From: Dendrobium chrysotoxum
Lineage: Eukaryota; Streptophyta; Magnoliopsida; Asparagales; Orchidaceae
Assembly: GCA_019925795.1 (NCBI GenBank)
Contig: CM034303.1
Coordinates: 1,054,001 to 1,118,000, forward strand
Length of the DNA: 64,000 nt
Direction: 5' to 3'
A program made the translations under genes and the position numbers. Positions 10,184-22,984 of the stretch are shown here, piece by piece. Each line of letters starts with the position of its first letter. Positions within the stretch are counted from its first letter, which is position 1. A model generated the notes under the pieces. That model did not search any database, had not been told where the DNA came from, and worked only from the letters and a program-made list of their open reading frames with translations.

Positions 10184-13100
10184 TCAAATAACAACTTTTT
10201 TGGCCGTGGGTAAACCTATTTGACAAGCAGATTTAGCTCTTTGATGCACTGCAAAACTTCCACCATCAGTGGTAACGTTGCCACTACTATTACAACTAGC
10301 TTGATATTCAAAACCAAGATTTCTCAACCTATTAAGTTCTGGCAATATAACAGTCCCAAGATCAGGTCTGTCCTTCTTCCGCAACTCTGAGCATTTCAGT
10401 GCAAGCCTTGTATACCTTATAACATCTTCCATTGGCCAATTAGCTATCGTAGGATCAAGCAAATCAACTAAGGTTCCCCTTTCTAAAGCTCTTTCTACAA
10501 TGTGAGTTAGTCCCATTGGGCCTTTAGCAGTAATAATTTGAAGCAGAAGAACCCCAAGTGAGTAAATATCAGACTTAGTACCAAGCATTCCTGTTTGCTG
10601 ATACTCAGGATCAATATAACAGAACGTTCCAGCAGTTGAAGTCATTCTGTATTGGGTTACACTGTCAGCTACGGAAGGAGGAACAAGCCTTGAGAGGCCT
10701 ACATCACTTATCTTGCTGGTGTAGTTGTGGTCAAGGAGTATATTAGCTGGTTTGAGGTCTCTATGGACTAATGGCTCTGGCTTAGCCTGGTGGAGGAAGA
10801 GTAAAGCAGTGGCTATCTCTGCTGCAATTTTGAATCTCACTGGCCATGGGATAGGAGGGGTGTGTCCACGTCGGAATAGTCTGTCTTCCAAGCTTCCATT
10901 ATCCATGAACTCATACACCAAGCATCCATACTCGGGGCAGGCACCAAGTAGTAGGACCATATTTGGATGTCTTATACAACTCAGAACCTCAACCTGAGGT
11001 CAGAGAATTAGGATTTTAAGTAAGAAGAGGGTGAAACAAGTTTTAACTTGTTAAAAGTATGTATAATATAACCAGTTGCTAGAAAATTAGCTTCTACGAT
11101 AGATTTCGTGTTACCCTTCACTTAAGATTTTATATTAGTCTATGTTTATGACATTTAGTGAGCCATTATTTTCAACAGTTTTTGCTACAATTGTAGTCGT
11201 ATAACTCTTAGATATTCATTATTTGCCATGTTTAATCACCCAAATCTTACAAGATGATTTTTAATCATATAAATCATACAATTTTTTAAATGCAAGTTAC
11301 TTTAGTTTTATGCTAAATTTTGGATTTAATAAATTATGTGGGTAGCAGGATTTAAGAGATTCACATCACTTCTATTCATCGTGTATCTTCTACATAAATC
11401 TAAATATTAAAAATATATGCAAAATAATTTTTCATTTAAAATTATCAATAGTTCCTAGAATTTACAAAATCCTACTAGTAGCTAAACAACCCCTTACCTC
11501 TTGTTGGAACTGCTTCCTCCCTTGAGCTGCATCTGGTCTTAGAACTTTAATGGCAACTGGAGTGTGATCTAGTGAAGCTTTATAAACAGGCCCATATCCA
11601 CCTTCCCCAATCTTTAGTGATTCTGAGAAGTATTCAGTGGCAATCTCAATCTCATCAATATTGTATTTCCTGTAGCGTTGATCCTTAAGTGCCAGTTCAT
11701 TCAGTGCTCTCAACTTCTCCTCTGTTTCATGCTTGGCCTTAAGCTCTGCATTTAACCTTCTCTGTGCCTCAAATTCTGCAAGGTTTTGAGCTGCTTCAGC
11801 TGCTTCAATAGCAGCCTTGCATCTGGCCTTCTCCCTTTCTACAAGAGCAAGAGCTGCTTCTTCTGCATGCTTTGCTTCCTCTACCTTTCTAGCTTCCTCC
11901 ATCTTCCTATCATGAAGCTCTTTTGCCTTGTTAAGAAAAAATCACAAATTCTGATCAGTTTGTTTCTCTGTAATGATAGAGATGAGTGTTGCGAATTAGA
12001 GAACACCTAATTCAATTAGCAAGAATGAAAAGAATCGAAAAATAAACAAAGCTCAATGTATAAAAATATCAAGCATTATATATAGGTTCATAAAATTGAT
12101 AGCTAAATCATTATGTCAGAGATTTCATTATGATTTTCTTGTGAAGTTTTCTTAAACACTCTTTTTTATAAATTAAAAAGGAGTTAAAGAAGTACATTAA
12201 AATCTCCCTTTTTTTAATCTCGATAAAAAAAAAAATCAAATTCTGATTAGCTTGTTCTTTGTACTAATAAGGTGTTAGAAAAATTTACCTTTTGTTTAGA
12301 TGTGATTGCTTCCTTGCACGCTGTGCTGTACATGTCCATGGTTTGCTTCAGCTCAAGCTTCAGTCTTTTCATCTCAGCTTCTAAGTCTCTATTTGCCTGT
12401 CTAGAATGATAAGTATGAAGTTCTTTCCTATAAAATTCTTTCATGATAATGAACCGTTAGAAGTTAGGGGCTATTTGGTTGGATAGTTTTAAAATACATG
12501 CATTATTGTAAAAATGCAGAGGAAATGAAGTTCATGCTTTTTAATCGTATAGAAGTTATTTGTTGGATGCAAATTAAATACTTAAATACATTTCTTTTAG
12601 TTTAAATAAAACTAAAAAAATTGAAATAAAGATAAATTGAATTCAATATTACTTTCTGAACAAATAGCCGCTTTAGAATTGAACAAACTTACATTAGTAC
12701 TTGTTGAGGAAATGTCAGTGATGCTGCTCATATTCATCTCAAAAGACTCACTGAAATCAGGAACTCTGAATCCCATATTTCTTTGAACATCAAAATCCTC
12801 TGACAAGGATTCCCTAGGCGTTGAAGTTGCAGGCCTTTGGGAACAGTAGATATCAAGACTGTCGTGCAAAGCATGACAGGGTGAGCCTTTTATTGGATTT
12901 ACAGATCTTTCTCTTGTTGAAGGTTTCATCAGCTCATTTTTCTCAAAAGACCTTCTCTCTGGAATTTGTGGCGGTGGAACTATTCCTCTCCAATTTCCTC
13001 TTACAAATGGTGCTCTGTTCTCATTGTTCATCAATGGATGAATTAGTATAACGCATATTCTCAAAAATGAAGTTCTCACTTAGAGTTTCGAAAGTGGAAA

Positions 13101-16100
13101 AAAGAAATTATAATCTTTTAATCATCTCCATCTCTTTCCAGATATCGAGAAAGCTAGATTCAAAATAAGCAAAATTTATTGTGAGGGGGAATTTTTTTTC
13201 CAGTCGATGTGCAATGAGATGAATGTCATTTATAAGCTTTTCTTGTTTCATCAATATCACATCTATCCCAATGCACATCTAATGAGAAAAGTCTCTTCCC
13301 AATATTAGTTTTCCATATTACATTTTGAGGAATTTTTTTTGTAAAATAATAAGAACAAGTTAACAATGATAATTTCTAACAACATTCTAAGTGTTTTGCA
13401 TTGATTCTAAACACATATAATATTACGCAGGCTTTGTTTGGGACATCTTTCTTATTGCTTTCTAAAGGGACTTTCTAGCACAAAAATTTCTTGAAGTTGA
13501 AATTTTTATATTAGGAAGCTGCTTTAGAAAACAGTAAGAAAGCCGTCTCAAACGAAATCGTAATCCAAGAATCATTATGAATGCTATCAATGACATAATT
13601 TTTAAATCATGCATTATAAAAGAACCTTATGCACTGAGATAAAAACTTATTTGCTGTTATTGTTGTTGTTACAACATAAGTCTCTATGATCCCACCATAG
13701 AGACGTCAATTTGATCACCCTAACTATTAACTCTTTAACAGTTGTAATTATAAATTAAATTTCTTATAAGTACTTCTAAAGACATAATTCTTACTTCATG
13801 CACTAAGGTTTTGTTTGGGACGGTTTTTTTAATGTTTTGTGAAGCTATTTTTTAGTTAAAAAATTTATTGAAAGCAAGAAAAAAATAATGATCTAAAGTT
13901 GTCCCAAATAAAGCCTAAATTACTTTACCAAACTTGATAATTAGTCCTGTTATAAAAGAGGAATTCATAAGTGTGGACGGCATATGTAGCTGATCCATGC
14001 CTCTATGTATGGAAAGAGTGAGTACACAAATGTATAGCAGCCATGTAATCCACTTGACTAAAGTACACAACTATGTATATTATTGTTTACTCAACTATTT
14101 TTACTCCAATTAGGTGGAATACATATCGAATACACAACTGTATAATCAAGCCTGTTCACCTAATAATTTCTAACGGTATGGAGCTTTAGTTCCAACTATA
14201 AAAGCCCAAGTGCAATCGCAGTAACTACTAACTTCAAGTAATCATTCATGAATAAATTCACTCAATGCCACATACAACATTTATTTATAAGCATCCATGT
14301 AGAAATTATATGCAAAGCCTTATACGGGACTTACTTGATAGAATCATCCGAGCCAAGATGATTGCTCGGCGCCACAGTAACCGGCTGTGCTTGCCTCGGT
14401 GGTGTGGGATTAGCAGGGGCGGGGCTTTTTGCTGATCGAACACTTACTTGCTTCCCTTTGGATATGACATACACTGTACAGAAATCTGGAGCTGATTTGG
14501 CCACAGTCGAAGGCACGTCGGGATTTTTAAACTTTCTGCAATAGAAATATATATATTGTTTTAGGGTTTAGAATGAAAGTTGGTATTTCTCAAATTTCAT
14601 GTGGGGAAGTGGATGGTGGATGGATGATTAAAACCTTGTGATAGCATTCCTACTGGAGGCACCAAGAACAACATTGTGGACTTTGTTAGTGGCTATGTAG
14701 TCCACAATGGCTTTAGAGATATCCATGTCTTCTAGCACCACCTCCCTCACCTGCACCTGTAAATTTTCAACATCAAATTTCATACTTGAGAGTTTGTCCT
14801 GTTGTTTAAGTGAAATTATTCTATGCGGATACGGATGCTGTTCGGAGGCGAATAGAGCATGTCATATCACTTCTCTCTTGTGAATTATAGTTGTGTATCC
14901 GCTGTGTATTAAGTAAAGTGACGCGCTCTGATTCAAGTGAAATTTTTTTTTTCGTTTGATATTTTACGGGATAAAAGTTATAAACGTTTTTATTTGTAAA
15001 ATTTTTTCTATGGCAAATGGCTTGAAATACCCTTAAAAAACTGCAACTCGTCTCTTAATGTTTTACAGCTTTGACGTAAATATAAATTGCATAGCAAATA
15101 TCTTCACGAATTTTATATTTTATCAGTAAATTAATTATATGATTTAGATAATTATTTTGCAAACTGCATGTAAATATCCAAATATTTTTTTTTTCATTAA
15201 TTTTATAAAAAAATGTTCTATTATTCTTCTGATATTATCTGCAAATCAAAATCACATCATTTCATGTCATTTAAATATAATTGAAAGTTAACGTATCATT
15301 TTGTTAAGCTCATGGTAGGGGTGCAAACGAGTCAAGCCGACTCGCGAGCCGGCTCGAACTCGACTCGATAACGGGCTCGACGAGCCGAGCTTATCGAGCT
15401 CGCGAGTCGAGCTCGAACACAATTTCGAGCTCGATGGCTTATCGAGCTCGAGCTCGAACACACCTCCGACTCGACTCGTCAGCTCGTCGAGTAGCTCGCG
15501 TGAAGGTCAGGCGGACCGCGGACGACGACGATGAGCTCGGGAGTCGGGACTCGACGGACGAACGACGGATGCTGGATTCTGCGGCGGACGCGACAACGAG
15601 CTCGGGATTCGACGGCGGACGCGATAATGAGCTCAGGATGCTAGATCTCAACGGCGGATGCGATCTTGACGGCAGACACGACGACGAGCTCTTGACGACG
15701 ATGTCGACGGCGGATCAGATCCAGTGGATCTCGACTGCGAACGCGACTGCGAACTCGACGACGGACGAGCGGACGGGATGGCGAGCTCGCGACGACGACG
15801 AGGAGTTCGCAGCGGAGCTTAACTGAGCTCGACGAGCCTACTCAGGACGGAGTTCGCAGCGGAGCTCGACTGAGCTCGACGAGCCGCTCGGCATATGAGA
15901 CGAGTCGAGCTCGGGCTCGGATTTTGAGCTCGACTCGAGTTCGAGCTCGAGCTCGAGCTCGGTTTTTGATAGTCGAGCTCGACTCGAACACTGCCTGGCT
16001 CGAGCTCGACTCGACTCATTTGCACCCCTAGCTCATGGTGATAGAAAAAAATAAAATTATGATCAGTGAGGTTACCCCTTTTTTGACGCAGACACCTCTG

Positions 16101-16483
16101 TAAGGTTGAAAAAGCTGGTTCATCTCAGCCTCAAACTGCTCTCTTGCCGCATCATCAGTGGTCTCTGCCATGGCAAACCCATCTGCAAAAACATCAGCTT
16201 AATTTCTTCTGAATCAAATTTTGAATTCCGACACACGCCATGATATGAGATGTGCTTAATTCTTACAATGGCTGTTAATGGAAGGCCGGCGAACATGGAG
16301 GAAGACAATGGTGTAATTATTGACAAGGAGGTGGTCGACGGTCCATTTGACGGCTTGTAGGCTGTTTTTGTCTCTGTCTATTGCCACCACCGCCTGAGCT
16401 TTGCCTGAATCCAGTGACGTTCCCACCATTGGCGCTCTGTTGAGACAGATCGACTGGAGAGGAAGAAGATGGATGGCCACCAT
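10184..16483 (-). CDS. USP-domain/protein-kinase protein (RLCK IX, U-box-kinase relative)
   Basis: Predicted cytoplasmic Ser/Thr kinase of the plant group with an N-terminal universal-stress-protein domain. Exons (minus): 16483-16267, 16182-16076, 14756-14635, 14535-14335, 13014-12693, 12396-12289, 11926-11498, 10993-10184. All junctions are GT-AG and in phase, giving 771 codons. USP domain: about residues 28-170 (VVAIDRDKNS, APDFCTVYVISKGK). A Ser/Pro linker and a Glu/Ala/Lys coiled coil (about 325-440) follow. Kinase: Gly loop 466-471, Lys486 (VAIKV), HRDLKP with Asp581. The magnesium motif is DVG (Asp599), not DFG, as in related U-box kinases. The protein ends about 45 residues after the kinase with no C-terminal U-box, so it is probably not an E3 ligase. 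The exon 5 acceptor was picked by phase and is the least certain. Substrates are unknown. Intron 2 carries an hAT MITE, intron 4 two other MITEs. Confidence 0.88.
13433..13560. mobile_element. Tourist-like palindromic MITE
   Basis: Opens GGCTTTGTTTGGGACATCTT and closes with its near reverse complement ending CCGTCTCAAACGAAATC; the inside is also self-complementary. It lies in kinase intron 4. Other copies of this family are listed separately. Confidence 0.65.
13798..13921. mobile_element. Tourist-like palindromic MITE with TAA duplication
   Basis: Opens GGTTTTGTTTGGGACGG and closes GTCCCAAATAAAGCC, with TAA on both sides. A 3-bp TAA/TTA duplication is the mark of PIF/Harbinger-type MITEs. 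It lies in intron 4 of the kinase gene. Confidence 0.65.
15316..16030. mobile_element. hAT-type MITE, 715 bp, in kinase intron 2
   Basis: Terminal inverted repeats TAGGGGTGCAAACGAGTC and GACTCATTTGCACCCCTA are flanked by a perfect 8-bp duplication GCTCATGG (15308-15315 and 16031-16038). Length of duplication and TA-GGGG-type ends fit the hAT superfamily. The inside is packed with GAGCTCG and CGACGG words, much more GC-rich than the intron. There is no transposase frame: the open frames at 15434-15826 are artefacts of the repeated composition. Confidence 0.85.
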
Positions 16484-18911
16484 CTTTCCCTTTGCTCTTA
16501 TTTAAACAAAGGCTGTTCCTTTGCTGTTCTAACGGCTAGTATTTTTCGTAACGATGGGAGTCATTTTTAGCAAGTAGTTTCTTGACTTTGAATTTGGGAT
16601 GAATTGAATTGAATTGAATCATCAAATGCTGGTTTGATCATAAGGGATTGACAACTCGAAGAACAAATCAAATATGTTGGAGTCTAACGGCACTGACCCT
16701 GTTCGATGATCAGGGAGGGGGATTTAGTTAAGTCAGAATATGGGAGGGGGGGCACATATCTTAAAAAAGAAAATTTCATATAAAATTAATATATATGTTC
16801 CAAAAGAACCTTTAAAATCATGTATTTGTTGTTTATAATGGCTGAACCAACTTCTTTTTTTAGGATGGATAAAATAGCATTGGACCGTGCATGACGTTAG
16901 GGGTGAAATTTAAAAAAAAAAGAAATTTTTTTTTAGAATTTTGTACAAATATTGTATTTATTTACTTTAATTATTCTATTTAAAGTAAAAATGTTTCAAG
17001 ATGGGCAGTTGCCAACCCTGAGCGCTTCTTAGGTCCACCATTATATTTTCATACAATACAATCAAGATGTTAAAAAATTAATGAAATTGAAAAAGAAAGT
17101 TGAGATTTTAGATTTTGCCATAGTTTTAGAGATTTAAGAGATGTGATTATAAAAATTAGATTAAGGGAGTTAAAAAAGTATATTTATTTATTTTAACTTT
17201 ATGATGTGGATGAGATCATGAGCGATACTATTTTATGCCATGTACTGATCTTCAGTACGCATTGCCAAATTAAAAAAAAAAAAAGATCGGGGTTTATTCT
17301 AACTGTTATAATGATGCAATTGTTGACATGGCTTGAAAGAAATAAAAATAAAATCATCAGGATATAATATTATGCTATGTATCAAAATAGGAATATAAAA
17401 TATATAATAAGATGTATAAGTTAATTATATTGACTGCATGCAAAGGATGTTTGAAATTTATAAAAAGATAAAAAAAATTACATTTTTATTTTTTTTATAT
17501 ACTTTTAAGTCTTTATCTCCTAAGATATCATGTCACAATTTATTTATTTTTTTAAAAGTAATAATAATCACTATTTCAAACTAAATTAGTGAAGTTAAAA
17601 CTTTATTGATTTTTATCTTTGACTGCTCACAAGAATCTACATAAACTTTTATTTATTGTTGATGATCGCTCACAAGAATTTACATAAACTTTTGTTGTTG
17701 ATGAATCACTTCAATATTGATGAGGTTGTTTGATGACAGGAACCTTCCAAGGACTCAACAGATGCCCTCCTAAGGCTCACTTATTGATGAGGCCTCTTCT
17801 AGACCTTGAGTATGACTACTTAAAATAGGTGCCCTATAAGAGCTCACTTATTGGTGATCTCTGTAAGAACTAAAAGAGATAGGTGAAGGCCACCAAAACA
17901 CCAGCGATCAGATGTGGCTTATAATAAATAACTCATTATAATTTTAGCCCTCTTGGTCTGGCTAAAATAATAGTTAGTAGAAGCCATTTGGGACCTTTGT
18001 ATCCCTACTTCAATTTGTTCAAGCATTCTTGAGATTGACGTAATATAGCAAAACTTATCTATGAGTTGAGCACCCCTCTCTTATCAGGTTTAATTGGGCA
18101 CTGATCCAATCAAATCAACTAGATTCAAGCTCTAGCTAGCTAGTTCAAACTTTCAGAATGCCTGGAGATCTATATATGCTTTGCCTTTTTTTTTCTTTAA
18201 CCAAATGGAACTTAACAATTTTAATATTCGTAATCTAGCTAATATAATGAAATTGTTAAATGAAATTACTTTGCCAAAAAATGTCAAATATATCAGAAAG
18301 TTTTCACTAAAAAATTATTAATTTAATTCATCATTTTGTATTGATATGTACAGAGAACAAACTGCTACGTGCTACGTACATTTTATTCAAGCCTTATTTT
18401 ATAAGATCTCTTTGCCTAATTATTTTGAATAAAAACTTGACAAAAATCCTATTTTTGATTTACTGAAGAAACATTCGAAAGAAAAACAAAATGATGAATA
18501 TAGTTAAACATTATTAAATAGAACCTCAGAAATCACCAATTAATATCTAAGAAAAATAACTGTTTATTAATGTAATATATTTGACTTAATAGCTTTCTAA
18601 TCTTCTTAATTTTTAGCCAAATTAGCTAATAATTTAACCGTCAATATATATCGACAGTGGGAAATCAGAAAACAAGATATTCTTAACATAGGCAATGTGA
18701 AATCACTTTTATTTAGTTCCATTTTGTTATATCTGATCGACTACTAATTAAAACATCCATACAAGCTTCGAAAGCAAAAAATACAAAATAAATTAACACT
18801 TGAATTATATATGCTCTCATTATGTTCAAAACACGATGATTTGTTTATGAAAAAATACAAAATAAAAATCAACTTAATTAACAAACACATTTTATCATCT
18901 ATACTGAAGCA
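16484..18911. other. intergenic between kinase and P450 genes
   Basis: Upstream of the kinase gene (transcribed away from here) and downstream of the P450 gene. AT-rich with poly(A)/(T) runs. A local direct duplication at 17618-17715 is the only structure I could define. Confidence 0.4.
17618..17715. repeat. two tandem ~50-bp units
   Basis: Two consecutive copies share GCTCACAAGAATxTACATAA followed by ACTTTTxTT and a GTTGATGA end. Confidence 0.7.
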
Positions 18912-21900
18912 TTAAAGGGGCCTTATCGCAATTTGAAAGCCATCTTTGAAGTCAAGATAAGGATAGGAGATTGGCCAGTCTGAGCTGTTCAAAGGAACCC
19001 AACTATAATTAAGAACAAGATGATGGATGAAGAGGCTGGCCTCAAGCTTTGAAAGTTCATATCCAGGACACATTCTCTTTCCTCCTCCAAAGGGCATAAA
19101 GCCTCTTGCAGAATCCACATTCTGATTATTCATTAAAAAATAATTAACTATCCATTAAATAAGTACTAAATTTTATCACAACATCTATCTATATATATAT
19201 ATAGGTAAATAGATAGATAGATAGACATACCTTCCATCTGTAGGGATTGAAGGTGGAGGGATCTGAATGTAGAGATGGATCTAAGTGAACTCCTGTAATA
19301 ATAGGAAGAACTTTCCACCCTTCTGGAATCTCGAAGCCTTTAATGAAGCATTTAGAATAAGCGATGAAAGAGTTAGATGTCATATAAATAGCTAGCTTTA
19401 TTTTTTATCATTAAAACGGCAATATAATGAGGATTAATTTATTAATTGCTTCTAATGATTATATATAAAGAAGAACTGTAGATATTAAAAATGTCAATTA
19501 TATGGTTCTATTATGAGTTATATATGTTGATGGATTTTGATTTTTTGTGCAAAAATACTTCACTCTTTCACAGCTTATATATGCACTTTAATGCATATTC
19601 AATGGGCTAGCTTTATTGTTGCTTACCTTTGTATTCAATGGGCTTTATTGTCTCTCGATGAAGGAATTTAACCACATTACCAACTCGAAGTGATTCATTT
19701 ATAACGCACTGAGTGAATTCCATCTTCTTGTAATCATCCCATCCAAGCCTTTCTCCTCTTCTGTTCTTCATTATCCTAACGTGCTCTTCCTGCGCTCACC
19801 AATATTTTCATTTGAAATTTCATGTTACATAAATATATGCGCATGTCACTATACTAAAAAATGATAAGAAAAAATATTGAAAAATAACAACACAATTCAT
19901 TTTTTTTTAAAAACTATATATATATTTATTTCGTTTATAAATTATAACATTCACAATAAAAATTAATGCCGAATTAGTAGGCATCTATACAGTATTATTA
20001 TTTTAAATTTTTAATAGAATGCTATTAATATAAAAAAAATATATTAAAATTTTATGTAAATGAATTAACAACCAAAACAATGTGATCATATGGATATGTA
20101 TATGTCTACCTTCAATTCTTCCATGATACTTGGATTTTCAGTAAGATGCTTGACCAGAACAGCAAGCAACATGGCAGTGGTTTCATAGCCTCCGAGAAGA
20201 AGATCAATGGTAAGTGAAAGAACGTTCTCCTCTGATACATTCTCATCAGCTAACAAAATGTCTAGAAAATCTACTCCATTATTATTTAATTGCTCAGCTC
20301 GGCGCCTCATAATTCCTCTCAAAATATCAGTTATTCGATGCCTGGCCTGCAAAAGCAACCATACATCAGTAATTAACTTAGTATATAAATGAAAAATCAG
20401 TAGAGTTAATTAAAAAAATTACTTGTTAATCATTCTTTTAATGACCTTTATTGCCTTGGAATAAGCAGTTCCAGGGAAGTTAACAGGAAGTGAACTGAGT
20501 CCTTTCATAAATGTTTTATAGCAATCTAGAATCTGAATGGCTTCCTCATCTTCGGGCTTAAGGCTCAATGTTTGCTTCACTATAATACTGAATGTGAACT
20601 GCAAAACAAAATGGTTATTCAACTTAATTAAATTAGTCTTTTATTCGTATAACTATTAGGAATTCCAACGTGCTATGTATAAATAGTACTCATTAATAAT
20701 TACCTTACGAGTCTCTTCACAGAGTACTAAAGTTTCTCTATTCGGCCAAGATCTCATCAGAGAGAGAGCACTGTCTTCAATATCAGAGAAGAAAGAGCTC
20801 TTCTCAGGGTTCTTTACGGCTGCCATAAGGCTTATTACAATGCTACGTAAGTGCTTGTGAGGTTCTCCAGTTACTGCCAGCAGAGTCTGTTCCCCAAGAA
20901 CTCCGGGAATGGTCTTCGGATAACTAGCTATGAACAATCTCTCCTCATTGTTTAACACGTAGGAATTGAATTCAACATCACATGAGACAATAGTCCGTCT
21001 TCCAAAGAGATGACATTGAAATATTTTCCCATATCTACTCCACGTACGTACGTAGGTTAGCCATGCATGCATGCATGAAGAACACGTAAATACCATAAAT
21101 AAATAAATAAAAAGTTTATTTTGAATGAATTTTAAATATGTTACATTTATTAATTTTAAGAAATGCACATATATATATTATATTTATCGCAAAGTAAGTT
21201 AATCTAACTGATTAGTCTCGTGAAACACAAATACATTTGATTTCTGTTGATATTGTATACATATTGTACTTGTCATTAAAAAAAATATGGGAATTTGATC
21301 TCCTAAAAAATGTCTAAATATTTGATGAAAAAGTACATAAGGATCATAATAGGACGATCTCAAAGCATTTAGATTTATTTTGAGATGCATATGCATATAT
21401 GTATTATACCCACGTGAAGTTAAATCTAAATACTTATAAAAGATGTTGTTGGTGGAGCCACACTTGACATAAGGGCAGAGCCAAAAAAATTTCTTATTAT
21501 GAGCACAAACTCCAACTAGAGTAGAAAGTATTTGTAAGCAAAACTAACATGCATGTTGATCAATCGTGATCCATCAATTCATAACACCTTTTCTAAATAA
21601 TATTATGAGAGAACTCTATTCCAACCAACATTTACAATAATTAAATAATTTCAAATTAAGATTTCATTCGGAACAGCTTTTTTAATTCTTTTTAAAGTAA
21701 ATTTTTAGTAAAAAATTTTCAACAACAACAACAACAATAACACTACCAAGCCTTTGTCCCACTACATGGGGTCGGCAACATGAATCCTTTTTCTCCATTG
21801 TGTCCTGTTCAAAGTCAAATTCTCATTTAAATCTAATAAAGAAATATCATTTCTAATATTTTCTAACCAAGTCTTTTTAGGTCTACCTATACCTTTTTTA

Positions 21901-22942
21901 AGATTAATCAAATCTAATATCTCTATTTTCCTAACTTGGTCATCGGAAGGCCGCCGTTTTATGTGAACAAACCATCTAAGACGACTCTCTCTAATCTTAA
22001 CCTCCAATGGAGCTACTCCAACCTTTTCACGTATATGCTCATTTCGTATCCTGTCTCTAAGGGTAAAGCCACTCATCCACTTGAGCATCCTCATCTTTGC
22101 AACACATAACTTAGTATTGTGCTTCTCTTTTAATGACCAACATTCTGCACCATAAAGCATTGCAGGTCTCACCACCATCTTATAGAATTTTCCCTTAAAT
22201 TTGAGGGGGACTTTTCTATCACACAACAAGCCCGATGCATTCCTCCATTTCAAATCATTAAAGATATGTATGAAGGAGCTATTACTTGTGTTCAAACACA
22301 AGGTGGTTTGACCAAGTATTTCCCTATTTTGGTTTGATTACATCAAGGTAGTTTGACCAAGTATCAGCTTTAAGCCCATATCTTTTCACGTTAGTCATGG
22401 ATGTTCTCACTAGACATTTACAGGAGGATGTACCCTGGTGTATGCTTTTTGCTGATGATATTCTTCTTGTTGACAAGACTAGAGAGAGAGTTGAAGGTAA
22501 ACTTGAAGTCTGGAGATCAACCTTATAGTCTAAAGGTTTTTGCTTGAGCAGATCTAAAACTGCATATATGGAGTGTAATTTTAGCAATAATAGGCCTAGT
22601 GAGGGTATTGTGACTTTGGGCGATCAAGTTAAAAAGTTTTTTATACTAAGAAGCTATTTTATGAAGCAATAAGAAATCTATAATAAACGAAGCCTAAAGC
22701 TTCGTTTGGGACAACTTTTACTGTTTTCTAAGATAATTTTTTAGCACAAATATTTTGGATTGAAATTTTTGTACTAAGAAGTTATTTTAGAAAACAATAA
22801 AAAAGATGTCCCAAAGGTGGCTTTCTTACTAAAAAATAACTTTATAAAACATTAAGAAAGTCACCACAAACAAAGCCTAAATCTACACATTTTAGCTTTA
22901 GGATCCGCTGAAATGTCTCATTCAAATTGATTTCTTAAAAAA

Positions 22943-22984
<42 letters not shown>

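Noticed and set aside
15434..15826. 130-codon frame rich in Asp, Arg and Thr, with an overlapping minus-strand frame
   Set aside because: It lies wholly in the GC-rich hAT MITE; its composition reflects GACGAC/GAGCTC repeats and it has no domain.
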